Source of the DNA: Ramicandelaber brevisporus
Lineage: Eukaryota; Kickxellomycota; Ramicandelaberales; Ramicandelaberaceae
Assembly (NCBI GenBank): GCA_025201865.1
Contig: MU602713.1
Span: 39,893 to 77,062, forward strand
DNA: 37,170 bases
Reading direction: 5' to 3'
The first letter of the stretch is position 1; the number at the start of each line of letters is the position of its first letter. Below the pieces are notes generated by a model. It ran no database searches and had not been told where the DNA came from. It saw nothing but the letters and a program-made list of their open reading frames with translations. Positions 18,014 to 27,871 of this stretch are shown one piece after another. The position numbers and the translations under genes are program-made.

Positions 18014-18100
18014 ACACTCAAAGGATGTTTCTGTATAGTGTTTTAAAAGATGTTTTTGTGTAGCTTCTTTGTGGTGTTTTGTTTTATTGAAGAAAAAAGG
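18014..18100. terminator. Shared 3' region of convergent SDR and MFS genes
   Basis: An 87-bp spacer, T-rich, with AATAAA on the minus strand (18083-18088) just past the MFS stop. The two transcripts probably overlap here. Confidence 0.45.
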
Positions 18101-19583
18101 TTATAGTGTAGACATGGCTTTGCTGGCTTCTCTGATGGCCTGTATCCTGCTGCCATCGTCGGAGTCGGTGAATTCAGCAGACGGTGGATCGAAAATGGGA
18201 TGGCCATGCGATGTGGACCTCGGTCTGCGCGGCTGAGACCGAGCAATTGGCCAATTTGACATCATGCTGTTAGAGATACCACCGCTGCTGCCGGTGAGTG
18301 CCTGCTGCTGAGTGATACTTTGTGGGAGTATGGGAATACGGAAGACTTCTGACTCGAATCGTCCATATTTTTGCTGGTGACGTTGAAGCTGCAGCTGCAG
18401 CTCAGGGTCAGCACTGGCCAGTGATGGAGTGCTTGCGCCAAGCAGTGATGCTGGTGTTTTATCAACTCCACAGCCAACGTTGGGTGATCCATCAAGCGAC
18501 ACAGTCGAAACGAGTGTTGTGCCGGAGCCAGACGACAGCGAACTGCGAGATGTCGATGATGCCAGACCAAGCATAGCACCCGGCTTCTTGTACTCGTTCG
18601 TAATCTCGCCGGTATTCTCACGAGCTGCTGCATCAACCGGTTGCAAGAAGAAGCATGCCAGCAATCCAACGAGTGCCAGTGGCGCCGTCCAGAAAAATGC
18701 AGCGCCAAGTGCCCTTGCAAACGACTCGCGCAGTATTTGCTGGTGATGCTCAGGCAGCCACTTGAGCATGTCGCCTCCAGCCAGTACAGCCTTGAGAAGC
18801 ATAGCATGGCTCGAGTCTCCAATGTCACCTCGAATGCGGTTGAACACAATGGTGTTCTGGATAGCAAGACCAAAGATGCCGCCAGTGACACGTGCAAAGT
18901 TGATGAATGTGGTGGCAACGGCAACGTCAGCCTCGGAGACTGCGGCCTGGGTGATTGTAACGGTTGTAGGGACGCATGCTCCAGTGCCGAGGCCAGCTGC
19001 CAATAGAATGACAGTGTGGATTGCAATGGATAGAGCTGGCCGTTCGAGGACTTTTAGTGCAGCCAGCCCACCAATGAGAACGACAATGCCGGTGATGATG
19101 ACGGCCCGGCTAATTTTGAACCGATCTGCACTGACTAGATATCCGCACACCACGGCAGCCACTGCCATTGCAAGCATAAACGGCAAGAGTTGAACACCAG
19201 ATTGAGTGGAAGTGTAGCCGCGTACCAGCGACCAGTATGCTGGAATGTACTCAATGATGCCGTAGGATGCCACACCAGCGCTAAAGTTCATCACAATCAT
19301 GACGGCAATGTTGCGCACTCTGAAGATGCGTGGCGGAAGAAGCGGGTCCTTGGCAACGTAGACCTCAACAAGACCAAAGAGGGTCAAGCCAACCGCACCT
19401 ACACAGTAAAGAGTGATGATTACACGGTGAGTCCAGGGATAATCGATGCCACCCCAGGTTGTTGCCAGCAGAATGCACACTGTGGAGCATGAAAATAGGA
19501 AGATGCCAAGATAGTCGATGCGTGCCAGTTTGCTGCTCATTGATTCTTGTTGATGTAGCAGTTGTTGTTGTTGCTGTTGCTGT

Positions 19584-19615
<32 letters not shown>

Positions 19616-20266
19616 GTCAGCTGTTTTACCTTCAATATCACATTCAGCCGACGATGAAGAGACTGATTTTGTGCGCAAAAACATTGCAATCGCCATCAAC
19701 GACATGATTCCAAACGGCAAATTAATATAAAACGCAATTCTCCATGACAATTGATCCACAAACACTCCACCAAGCATCGGCCCCATGGCCGTCATGATTG
19801 CAAACACTGCACCCATGATCCCTAGATGCAGCCCCATCTTTTCTCTAGTATCACACAAATCTGCCAACAGTATAGTCACTAATGCATACAGTCCGCCTCC
19901 AAAGCCTTGGATTGTTCTTGCAGCGACAAACATTCCAAATGATCTCGCAGCACCGCACAATGCGGAGCCAATCAGGAATAGCGCGAGTGTAACGATGAAA
20001 ACAGTTTTGCGGCCAAAAATGTCAGAGAGTTTGCCGCTGATTGGCTGGGTCACTGTGGAGGCGAGCATGTAAACGATGGAGGGTAGAGTGAGGTTGTGGA
20101 ACTCGTGCATCTCGCCGAGAATGACTGGTTGGATTGTGGCGACGATTGTGGTATCGAGCGCACCGAGAGCAAGTGAAAGCGCCATAGCACAGAAGACGAC
20201 CCGTAGCGCAAACGGAGACATCAGTGATGATGATGATGAATTTGATGATGAATTTGATGATGACAT
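18101..20266 (-). CDS. MFS multidrug transporter, DHA2 (14-helix) type
   Basis: A 721-residue drug:H+ antiporter-type protein. Motif D1 is seen as LDTTIVATIQP (37-47), motif A as GKLSDIFGRK (78-87), motif B as RTIQGFGGG (117-125), and the antiporter motif C region as MGPMLGG (161-167). It is followed by LSWRIAFYINLPFG, characteristic of DHA2 proteins. About 14 hydrophobic segments follow through residue 560. A pure glutamine tract (about 218-236) interrupts the cytosolic loop between helices 6 and 7. The N-terminus is a Ser/Asn-rich stretch, and a Ser/Gln-rich cytosolic tail of about 150 residues follows the last helix. It probably sits in the plasma or vacuolar membrane and exports small molecules or transports basic amino acids; the substrate is unknown. 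The ATG at 20264-20266 is the first in frame. Confidence 0.9.
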
Positions 20267-20923
20267 TGGATAAGTTAGTGAGAGTGTACCACGGAAGAGC
20301 TATCAGCAAGTTCAGCAGCAAGTAGTATGATACAAAAGTAAAACTATTGATGAAGAAGATGAGAAAGATACTGATGATGATGATGATGATAGTGTAAAAC
20401 AAGCCTCTATGAGTTAAAGAATAGTAGAAAAAGAAGGTGCTTGTATGCGTATGTGTGCTGGTGAGATTGGTATCAGAAGAGAAAAAAAAAACAAGAAAAA
20501 GTGATGAAGAGCAAAAAGTGAAAAAGAGAGAGCAAAGGGCAAAGGACAGAGGGCAGAATGGAACAGACGTCATGTGCGCAATAAAGGGAGGTTGTAGTGT
20601 CTATCCATCACAGACAACACGAACTTCTTGACACGCGCTCTAGAAAGGAGGTGGAAATAATTCCGTGGGCCGGTGGCATATGCGAAGCTGACACGCGGCA
20701 CCTAGTCTCCTTAATTTATTTTTCTAAGCCGTCTGCTGTCGTCCAGTGATTAGGGTGTGTGTATATTCTAATCTGGCGATCTTAATGGCTGCGTTAGCTG
20801 AAGTGATTCGAGTACATTAAATATAAAAACAGACGCCATCCGTTGTTTCTGTTGCCTTTTGGTTTTAGGGTTTGGGTTTGGGTTTTAAATAAAAGGATGG
20901 TTAGTAGTTGAGGTTTCTTTCTC
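20267..20923. other. Intergenic region: MFS promoter and Sec61 beta 3' flank
   Basis: A 657-bp gap between two minus-strand genes. GAT-rich repeats lie close to the MFS start (20229-20262 inside the gene, and 20370-20392). Around 20740-20830 there is a tRNA-like A-box sequence without a valid T arm. At 20861-20886 there is a run of TTTAGGG/TTTGGG units. No gene is supported. Confidence 0.55.
20861..20886. repeat. Short telomere-like TTTAGGG/TTTGGG tract
   Basis: GGTTTTAGGG followed by two TTTGGG units and GGTTTT, downstream of the Sec61 beta stop. It is too short to be a telomere. It could be a chance G/T-rich run or a remnant of telomerase-mediated break repair. Confidence 0.5.
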
Positions 20924-21440
20924 TTAACCGCGGGTGAGACGGCCCCAGATGTGCAGAACAAAGACAGATCCAATGAAGACGAGGCTCATGACAAGGACGA
21001 CAACTGGGTCGACCATCAAGCCAGGGGAGTCATCAGAGTACAGGCGCATCATGGTGGAAGTGGAGGCAGTCTTGCGGCCGCTGGATTCCTTCTCGGAAGA
21101 GCCAGAGCGCGTTGTCCGGTCCTTGCGGCTGCGGAGGTTCTTGAGTGCCTCGGGAACGGAGGTGGAAGTGGCAGAGGTGTTGGAGTCAGACTGTTTAGCA
21201 TCGTCGTCAATGTCATCATTATCGAGCACAAGTAGTGGAAGCAGAAGTGGCAATGTCAGTTAAAAGCAGCTATCTCATGAACACGTACACCGAGGTTGTC
21301 GTCAGCAAACGAGTCAGACGAACCAGACGAACCAGATCTGGGTGAGGAAAGAAGAGGAAAGCGTTACATATCACAGAGCAGCTTCGCATCGCTAAACGCC
21401 GGTTCGTATCGCTTCAAGCTGGAGATCTGAATCATACCAT
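20924..21440 (-). CDS. SBH1: Sec61 beta subunit (Sbh1), spliced: exons 21438-21440 and 20924-21190
   Basis: The small tail-anchored beta subunit of the Sec61 ER translocon. The diagnostic [18 protein letters not shown] block is followed by one C-terminal helix ([17 protein letters not shown]) and WGRLTRG, as in all Sec61 beta proteins. The unspliced frame gives an unusual N-terminus, [15 protein letters not shown] prefer a model in which the ATG at 21438-21440 is followed directly by an intron (donor GTATGA at 21437 downward, acceptor AAACAG ending at 21191) that joins in phase to [16 protein letters not shown]. This yields an 89-residue protein with a normal Ser/Thr-rich N-terminus ([10 protein letters not shown]). 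Product identity is firm. The intron is inferred from splice signals and family length; the continuous frame 20924-21253 is the alternative. Confidence 0.85.
21191..21437 (-). other. Predicted 247-nt intron in Sec61 beta, directly after the start codon
   Basis: Donor ATG|GTATGA and acceptor AAACAG|TCTGAC on the minus strand, joining in phase 0. A possible branch sequence, TTTAACTGAC, lies inside. Stop codons occur in the frame that would read through from the ATG (ATG GTA TGA). Confidence 0.55.
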
Positions 21441-21496
21441 TGTTAAACGAGTAGCTGGTGGCAGGCAGGCAGGCAAGCTGGTCGATCGCGCTGATG

Positions 21497-21516
21497 GTGT
21501 GTGTGTGTGTGTGTGT
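21497..21516. repeat. (GT)10 microsatellite
   Basis: Ten uninterrupted GT units between the Sec61 beta 5' end and the NEDD8 E1 subunit 3' end. A short GCAG tandem (21460-21475) lies close by. Confidence 0.9.
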
Positions 21517-21705
21517 CTCGTCTCAAGTCGCCCAGGATAAAGATTGAACAAAAAAAGGTTGGTCGTGTTGCAGAGCCAGAGAGAGCTCCACAGAAACGCC
21601 AGCACATCGGAGAGATCCAGAGTTCCAAAACGACAGAGAGAATTCAACCAATCAAATCAATTTAATCTTATATAATTTTTCTTTCAATCTTTATTGTCTC
21701 CTCCT

Positions 21706-23370
21706 CTAAAGCCTCAGGACAGCCGAGCGCATCTTGGCACCATCGAAGACGTACAGGTTATCGACAGTCAGGTACTGGTTCGTGATGAGCTTCGTGGCTT
21801 CCTGGGCAACAATGCCTCCAATCATGGCGCACGTCGGATGGAGCTGGATGCCTCCACAGCGAGCAATCTCCTGTGCAGGCTCAGATGAGATGGATGATTC
21901 AACGCTGCCAGCGTTGGCGCCAGTGGAGGCAGCAACCTGGGCAACGGCAACCTTATGCAGAGCGGCTGCCTCGGATTCGTGATCATCTTCGCTGGTTTCG
22001 TCGGCCGCACGCTTCTCGCCTGGGAAATGACCGTGCTGTTGAATGAACTGGTTTACAGCTCTCAGAGATGCATAGTAAGCGAACATGTCCCGCTTGTCCT
22101 CATCGTCAAGGATGGACTGAGTGGCAGTGGTCGCAGTCGTATCGAACGAGTACTCGTTGGCAGCGGAAGAAGTGCGCAGAACACAGGCGGAATAAGCATT
22201 CTTGCAGAAGGTTGCAATCTCTTCATCGGACACGTAGCTGGAAGGCAGATTGCGCTCAGCCAATAGAGCATGGACGCGCTTGGTGATGGCAGCAATGTCT
22301 TCCTTGGCCTTGTTACGGTAGATGGCCTGCAGCTCAACATAGCGCTTCGTGTCTGCCTTCATATCTGGAACTTGGCCAGAAAGTGGCAAGCGACCGTCGC
22401 CCTCGTTTGCCACAAAGTCACGCACTGCACGCACGATAACCCAGAAACCAGATGGATTCGTCGCGGCAAGGTTAACAGCCGCCGGGTCTTCCAGAAGAGT
22501 ACGCGCAAAGTCTGGCATTTCGAGACGCTCATCCAGCACAATCAACACCTTGGCGAACGCCTGGTCGATGTTCTCGTCGTCAGTACCGGAGCGACGGAAC
22601 TTGTTGATCAACTCACGAACCTGCTTCTTCTCGGCAAATGTTGTGGGGAGCAGCTTGCCGCTGGTGGTGGTCGCGCGCCATTGCTCGAGGGCCTTGTTCA
22701 GGATAGCCACCCATGGAGTGTGCGCATAAGCCTCGCTGGTCTGGTTATCCATGTCCTGAGCATCGATGAACTGCTTCAGTGCAGGGAATGGCGAGCGAAC
22801 GCGCAAGTCGACATTGCTTTCGGCATGAGTCTCCACAATGAAATGCTCAGGAACGGACAAGCGCACAGCTCCCGCAAAGCCACAGGTGGTCACAACAACC
22901 AGCGGAATGCGCAGCTCGTTGTAACACAGCTTGCCCAGCTTCACCAGTGCCTGATCATTGTATACATTGGCAGCAATGACCACTGTAAACTTGCTGAACA
23001 CCGTCCGCAGCTCCTCGTCACTGCTGCTCAGCAACAAATCAATCGGGTCGCGCGCGATATAGTCGCCCGCGGTATCTTCGTTAAGCTCTGCGAGAAGAGC
23101 TGTGACAGCAGCAGCGCGCGACGCACCAACGTACGACTCATCAACAAAGAAGTTGCTGCCAAGGTCATCAGCAGTGACCTTGTTGCCGTCAATCACAGTG
23201 AAGCGACCAATGCCTGGCAGGACAAGATTCTTGAGAGCCTCTGTGCCGGTTGTGGTGCCGTTCAGCAGGCAAACGTGCGCGTTCTCGAGAGCCGCTTGAC
23301 CGCTCGCTGCCCACAGACGAAGCTGGCGATCGTACTTTTGTGCCTTTGCGTCTGGTTGAGTCGTGGCCAT
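21706..23370 (-). CDS. ULA1: NEDD8-activating enzyme E1 regulatory subunit (ULA1 / NAE1 / APP-BP1)
   Basis: A 554-residue partner of Uba3 in the heterodimeric NEDD8/Rub1 E1, which starts neddylation of cullins. KYDRQLRLWAASGQAALENA at 12-31 and the Rossmann-like VCLLNGTTTGTEALKNLVLPGIG match the APP-BP1 N-terminus. FTVIDGNKVTADDLGSNFF follows, in the place where catalytic E1s carry the adenylation Asp motif. GRLPLSGQVPDMKADTKRY matches the family block G-LP--G-IPDM-ADT--Y. The end, HPTCAMIGGIVAQEATKLI followed by LYVFDGAKMRSAVL, is the usual adenylation-domain close. There is no catalytic cysteine domain of the Uba3 kind. A Ser/Ala/Glu-rich insertion lies near residue 460-500. Length is normal (human 534). 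The ATG at 23368-23370 is the first in frame. Confidence 0.95.
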   Translation of the reverse strand: MATTQPDAKAQKYDRQLRLWAASGQAALENAHVCLLNGTTTGTEALKNLVLPGIGRFTVIDGNKVTADDLGSNFFVDESYVGASRAAAVTALLAELNEDTAGDYIARDPIDLLLSSSDEELRTVFSKFTVVIAANVYNDQALVKLGKLCYNELRIPLVVVTTCGFAGAVRLSVPEHFIVETHAESNVDLRVRSPFPALKQFIDAQDMDNQTSEAYAHTPWVAILNKALEQWRATTTSGKLLPTTFAEKKQVRELINKFRRSGTDDENIDQAFAKVLIVLDERLEMPDFARTLLEDPAAVNLAATNPSGFWVIVRAVRDFVANEGDGRLPLSGQVPDMKADTKRYVELQAIYRNKAKEDIAAITKRVHALLAERNLPSSYVSDEEIATFCKNAYSACVLRTSSAANEYSFDTTATTATQSILDDEDKRDMFAYYASLRAVNQFIQQHGHFPGEKRAADETSEDDHESEAAALHKVAVAQVAASTGANAGSVESSISSEPAQEIARCGGIQLHPTCAMIGGIVAQEATKLITNQYLTVDNLYVFDGAKMRSAVLRL

Positions 23371-23390
23371 CTGGTGTTGTACTTTATTGT

Positions 23391-23430
23391 GTTGTGCTGT
23401 ATTGTGCTGTATTGTGCTGTATTGTGTTGT
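23391..23430. repeat. 10-bp tandem repeat (ATTGTGCTGT)n
   Basis: Three to four near-perfect copies of a 10-bp unit with a diverged copy at each end, 20 bp upstream of the ULA1 start, so within its 5' leader or core promoter. Confidence 0.9.
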
Positions 23431-23578
23431 GCAAACAAATCACAATGGGATGTGAATTGTCCACAGATTCTGTGGACATGCAGCATTCGCGAAAGCAAAG
23501 CCACACAGCAGGGCAGATAGGGAAAAGTACAGGCAAGGCTTCAAAAGGAGGGAGGTGTTAGAAGTTAAAGAAGGGCTA

Positions 23579-26500
23579 TTATGGGTGAGTAAGAGTAACC
23601 TCGTAGCCACGGAATCCAGCTCTCATAAAGTCTATAATCTCCTCAATGCTTCGTCCTGTGCGCTCAGCAATCTCCTGCAAGTGGTATCTGCCAGTGAGAT
23701 ATTTGCGCAGCATCTTCATTGTCGGTGCATCGATATCCTTGGCACGAGAAGCCACCATATTGTCCACAAACTTGTTTTCCGTGCGGGTCGAATGAATGGC
23801 TTCAGACACTGGCTGCACAAACGTCATTTCACGGAATACACGCCGTTGGATGTGGATTGTCATGCGCTGCACCATTGCCTGCTTGATTCGCTGTGTGAGA
23901 TAGCTGGAGCTGCGTGAGCTTGGAGGTGTTTCGCTGACGAAACTGACATTGCTGCTCTCGTCGTACTCACTCTCATAAAAACTACTCGTCACATCAGTGA
24001 TATCGTACTCTTCGCCTGAACTGTAGCTGCCTGTGAAGCTGGTGTCATAATGTGATTCTGTCAGTGCCTCGTCCTCCTCATCTTCATCTTCGCCTTCATC
24101 ATCTTCATCCTCATCCTCATCCTCATCCTCATCTTCAGACACAATGTCGTACTCGTGACCAAGCTCACTGAATGGCTCGCCTGGAATTACTGTGGCTGCA
24201 GTTGTGGCAGTTGATTCTGAAATCATAGAGGCTGCCATTGACGCTGGATTTGACGTGTCTGGCTCTTGTTCAAAGCTAAGCTCCGTCTCGACTGCGCTGG
24301 CTGTACGAGGCGATGTTGCTGCTGTTGAAATGTACTCACTTTCACTGTATTGGCTATATGTCTCCACTTGACCATCTTCGCTGCCACCGCCATTGCCACC
24401 GCCACTACCGCTACCATTACCTTGTGTAAATAGTGAAGCTGATGTCGATAATGTGCTGTCGCGCGCGGAATCTAGTGTACTGATTGGCGACTGTTCGTAC
24501 ATCTCCTGCCGTTTCTTGTAATACTCCAAGTACAGCGGGAACATTTGCTTGCGATAAGTACGAACTAAACTAGCAGTGTCGAAGCCGTGCTTGAGTGGAA
24601 CTGGAACCGGAAGTGCAATGCGAGATTGAATCGGAATGATAAGACCATAGCGCAGCAAGAAGATGAGAATCCAGCCATGTGGCGTGTACCGTAAGGGCCA
24701 TTCTGGAGAGAGACCAAGGATGGCGGCAGAGGTAGTCGATGCCAACGTCAATGACGGAGAATCCGCATTGTGCTGGAGTCGACGGCGACGCAGATGTTCG
24801 TCCACCATACGCTGAAGCGCTGGGAAGAATGGCTGGTTAGAGTGCACTCTCTTCAGCTCAATCGAACTGAACGACTTGGGCAAACTGAGAGCCTCCATCA
24901 ATCTCGGGAACGACACATTGGGGAACTTGTCGGTGAACTGTCTCTCAATATCTGCGCGGCGTGTCCACGGAGCAGCTGGGTCCAGCATGTACGCGCCATC
25001 CAGCCGAGCCTTGTCAACCATCACAGCAAAGCCCCATTCAATCAAATGTGCGGCCATACGGAACAAGTGGCTCATGGAGCAGTTCATTTGGGTCTGAATT
25101 TGCACAAGACTCAGCGCTGGATCACACAAACGAACAAAATCAATGAGCATTGGAGACGAATCTGGCGGCAGACTACTGATGATGAATGCTGCATCCTTGA
25201 GAAGAAGCACAGAGCGACGCTCGTCCACAGCCATGTACCGACAAATCATGCTGCTGCCATTTGTGTTCCAGTATACAGAGCGATCGCGCTGAGTCTGCAG
25301 TCGAATCTTGCCCTCAGGTGCGGCCGACTGCGCGGGAGTAGGCGCATTCTGGCCAATATGTGGCACCGACCCGCGCTGTGGAGTGGCGTACATCGATCCA
25401 AACTGTGTGAATGGCCGCGATTCTGGGCCATTGCGATCACCATTTCCATCATGATGGCGATGTCGGCGATGGTGAGAATGCGCAGATGACTTGCGGCCAG
25501 CCCGGTCCAGCCGATCCTCGTAACGATGGTCCCGTACGCCCTTGAGACGCTCACGTGGCCGAGTCAAAACAGTCGGCATTCCAAGCGATAAGCGGATACG
25601 CGCATCGATGAGCAAATGACAAATTGTGCCAGTCGTGACAGCCTTGTAGACAGCTTCAATGTTTCGATACAATGTCGACATGCGGCGTAGCTCAGAGGAT
25701 AGTGAGGGCTGCAGCTCAAGGACCTCGGCATTAGTTGGGCTGGCCGTTGAGGACTCTGACGTGGAACCTGTGTCCTGATTAGAATACAGCGGTGATTGCT
25801 CTGTATACAGAAGCTTGGCAGGGTATTTATGGTCCTCGCTCTGCTTTTTACCCCACTCTTTGAGAGCAGCTGCCTCGCGCTGCAGTACTTGGCTTGGACC
25901 CGCTGAAACAGTGGCGTACGCCTTGGTGAGTCGAAACACAACATACTCGTAGAGGCGATCAATCCACTCACCAAGCTGCTCATATGGTGTGCGCATCAAT
26001 GACACGCCAGATAGACCAAGCTGAATCGGAGTGCAGCGACACTGGCTGTTGCCCAGATCGCCACCAAGATGAGTGGCGTTGGCTGCAGTTGCTGATACAC
26101 ATCGTAAACAGACTGGCGACTGTTCCTCAATGACAAAAACAATGTGGAATCCATAGGTTACCGTCCATGCATCGCTCTTGTTTGAAATAGCTTGACTTCC
26201 GTGTGGTTGTGACTTTGCATTCTGGAGTGCATGCGGCGGGGCAGTAGCTGTATCTGGCTTGGAGGCAGCTGCTTCTGTGGCTATAGCCGTAACTGTAGCC
26301 GTTGCCGTTGCCGTAGCTGTAGCTGCTTCTGTAGCTGTAGCTGTAGCTGTAGCTGCACTGTCACCGTCTGCTGCTGCTACTGCTGCTACTGCTGCACTGG
26401 CCTCGGTGAGATACTGAAGACTTGATTGTGGTGATTCTGGTGAGTTAATAGAGGGCATATCACGATTTGGACCATAGACGTGCAGCGGCATACTCTCAAC

Positions 26501-27871
26501 TTCCGATGCAACAAGGTCCTTCTCTTTACGCACACCCATTGGACGCAGCCATGTTCGAGCATGTGTCTGTGGCTCAGGTTGCTGTTTCTGCTGCTGCTGC
26601 TGCTGCTGTTGTTGTTGTTGCTGTTGATTCTGTTGCTGTGGCGACTGTTGATCGTGCACCGATGCTTCTTGGTGCATGTTCTTTGGTATATCGATACGGA
26701 TTGATGGTTGAGCTGGGGCTGACTGCGGAACATTATCGACGGCCTTGTTGGCAAACTCATTCCCAGCTGGGTTACACGAAATGCCCAAGCCGCTGGGTGC
26801 TGGGCCAATATCCTTTGGCTGTTGTTTGTGGGCAGGACTGCTCTGCTGCGACCCAAGTATATCATTCGAGTGCTTGCGGCCAAGTGAAGCTGACGGCGGC
26901 GCACTGCCAAATCGGGCCGAGGACGACACCTGCGACCGCTGTTCATTGTTCTGAGGTCCAGGAGAGTTCGGCAGTGTGGCGGGGATGGTCTTCTTACCAG
27001 ATACATGAGACGCGCGACCATCCAACGCTGTGGACGTGCCAATGACTGAGAGAGCTGGAAGCGCATTGCTGAACTGACGAGCATGATGTGCACTTTGCTG
27101 ACCTTGTTTGATTGTAGCTGATCCAATGGCTGAGGCCATTGTACTGGTAGCAAATGAAGAACGACCGCTGCCGCTACTGTGGCTTGCTGGCGCATATTGC
27201 TGTTGCTGCTGTTGTTGTTGATGTTTGTGTTGTTGTTGCTGCTGTTTCAGTTCTTCTTGTGCTTTATCCTTCATATAGTCAGCTAATTGTGTAATCTTCC
27301 ATTTATTTTGGTCCGCGCTATCTTCACTTGACGGCTGCATCTGACCACCTGAGCTTGCCCGACTCGCTGGCACAACCCGGCTCGCACCTGGACCAGCGAC
27401 TGCTTCTGAACCATCGCCAGCCTGAGCCTGTTGTCCATCATTACCGCCACTGGTTCCATCGCCGCCTCCCAAATCACTAGTACCACGACGGCCGTGTTCC
27501 TTCTCATGCTCACTACTGCGACTTTCATCAAGCATTGATAACTCTTGCTTGATAGCTAATGGATGACTCAGGAACGTGACGCCTGCCAGCGATAACTCAT
27601 ACCGATGATTGCGCAGAACATCCTCGCGCGGCGTTATGCGCATCATCAAGTCACCTGGTGTAAATATACCACGCTGATATCGGAAATCGCATCGTAAACA
27701 ACTCGACGAAGGCGTGCCACTGCAGAATCGACACGTATCTGGAAAAGGCGATGGATGGTTGTTGTCGTCCAAGAAGCTGGCTGGGGAATCTGCGTTGGGA
27801 TAGTGGAAGAGTATGTGGTCCATCACGTCGTGGAGCGACGCGAAGATGACACCGATCAGCGACGGTGCCAT
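23579..27871 (-). CDS. NPR3: Npr3/NPRL3-family subunit of the SEACIT/GATOR1 complex
   Basis: A 1430-residue protein. NPR3 is part of the GAP complex that turns off TORC1 when amino acids are scarce, acting at the vacuole. The N-terminus (SLIGVIFASLHDVMDHILFHYP) and ITPREDVLRNHRYELSLAGVTFLSHPL (79-105) match the start of the Npr3 longin-type domain. After a long Q/S/A-rich insertion it resumes at VTYGFHIVFVIEEQ (about 565-578). The C-terminus ends with a helical winged-helix-like block (YLTGRYHLQEIAERTGRS, then IEEIIDFMRAGFRGYE). An Asp/Glu tract lies about 100 residues before it. C47-x2-C50-x7-C58-x2-C61 is an extra putative zinc knuckle. It is longer than yeast Npr3 (about 1150). The ATG at 27869-27871 begins directly at the conserved domain; an in-frame ATG 78 bp upstream is less likely. 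Confidence 0.85.
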   Translation of the reverse strand: MAPSLIGVIFASLHDVMDHILFHYPNADSPASFLDDNNHPSPFPDTCRFCSGTPSSSCLRCDFRYQRGIFTPGDLMMRITPREDVLRNHRYELSLAGVTFLSHPLAIKQELSMLDESRSSEHEKEHGRRGTSDLGGGDGTSGGNDGQQAQAGDGSEAVAGPGASRVVPASRASSGGQMQPSSEDSADQNKWKITQLADYMKDKAQEELKQQQQQHKHQQQQQQQQYAPASHSSGSGRSSFATSTMASAIGSATIKQGQQSAHHARQFSNALPALSVIGTSTALDGRASHVSGKKTIPATLPNSPGPQNNEQRSQVSSSARFGSAPPSASLGRKHSNDILGSQQSSPAHKQQPKDIGPAPSGLGISCNPAGNEFANKAVDNVPQSAPAQPSIRIDIPKNMHQEASVHDQQSPQQQNQQQQQQQQQQQQQKQQPEPQTHARTWLRPMGVRKEKDLVASEVESMPLHVYGPNRDMPSINSPESPQSSLQYLTEASAAVAAVAAADGDSAATATATATEAATATATATATVTAIATEAAASKPDTATAPPHALQNAKSQPHGSQAISNKSDAWTVTYGFHIVFVIEEQSPVCLRCVSATAANATHLGGDLGNSQCRCTPIQLGLSGVSLMRTPYEQLGEWIDRLYEYVVFRLTKAYATVSAGPSQVLQREAAALKEWGKKQSEDHKYPAKLLYTEQSPLYSNQDTGSTSESSTASPTNAEVLELQPSLSSELRRMSTLYRNIEAVYKAVTTGTICHLLIDARIRLSLGMPTVLTRPRERLKGVRDHRYEDRLDRAGRKSSAHSHHRRHRHHDGNGDRNGPESRPFTQFGSMYATPQRGSVPHIGQNAPTPAQSAAPEGKIRLQTQRDRSVYWNTNGSSMICRYMAVDERRSVLLLKDAAFIISSLPPDSSPMLIDFVRLCDPALSLVQIQTQMNCSMSHLFRMAAHLIEWGFAVMVDKARLDGAYMLDPAAPWTRRADIERQFTDKFPNVSFPRLMEALSLPKSFSSIELKRVHSNQPFFPALQRMVDEHLRRRRLQHNADSPSLTLASTTSAAILGLSPEWPLRYTPHGWILIFLLRYGLIIPIQSRIALPVPVPLKHGFDTASLVRTYRKQMFPLYLEYYKKRQEMYEQSPISTLDSARDSTLSTSASLFTQGNGSGSGGGNGGGSEDGQVETYSQYSESEYISTAATSPRTASAVETELSFEQEPDTSNPASMAASMISESTATTAATVIPGEPFSELGHEYDIVSEDEDEDEDEDEDDEGEDEDEEDEALTESHYDTSFTGSYSSGEEYDITDVTSSFYESEYDESSNVSFVSETPPSSRSSSYLTQRIKQAMVQRMTIHIQRRVFREMTFVQPVSEAIHSTRTENKFVDNMVASRAKDIDAPTMKMLRKYLTGRYHLQEIAERTGRSIEEIIDFMRAGFRGYEVTLTHP

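Noticed and set aside
20022-20573. 183-codon minus frame with hydrophobic N-terminus
   Set aside because: It overlaps the start of the MFS gene in another frame and consists of Phe/Ser/Ile translation of T-rich promoter DNA.
20740-20830. tRNA-like sequence with an A box (TCCAGTGATTAGGG)
   Set aside because: No matching T arm, acceptor stem or anticodon stem could be folded; at best a decayed tRNA.
22270-23520. 416-codon open frame on the + strand
   Set aside because: It is antisense to the well-conserved ULA1 coding sequence; its protein has no family features and arises from the codon bias of the real gene.
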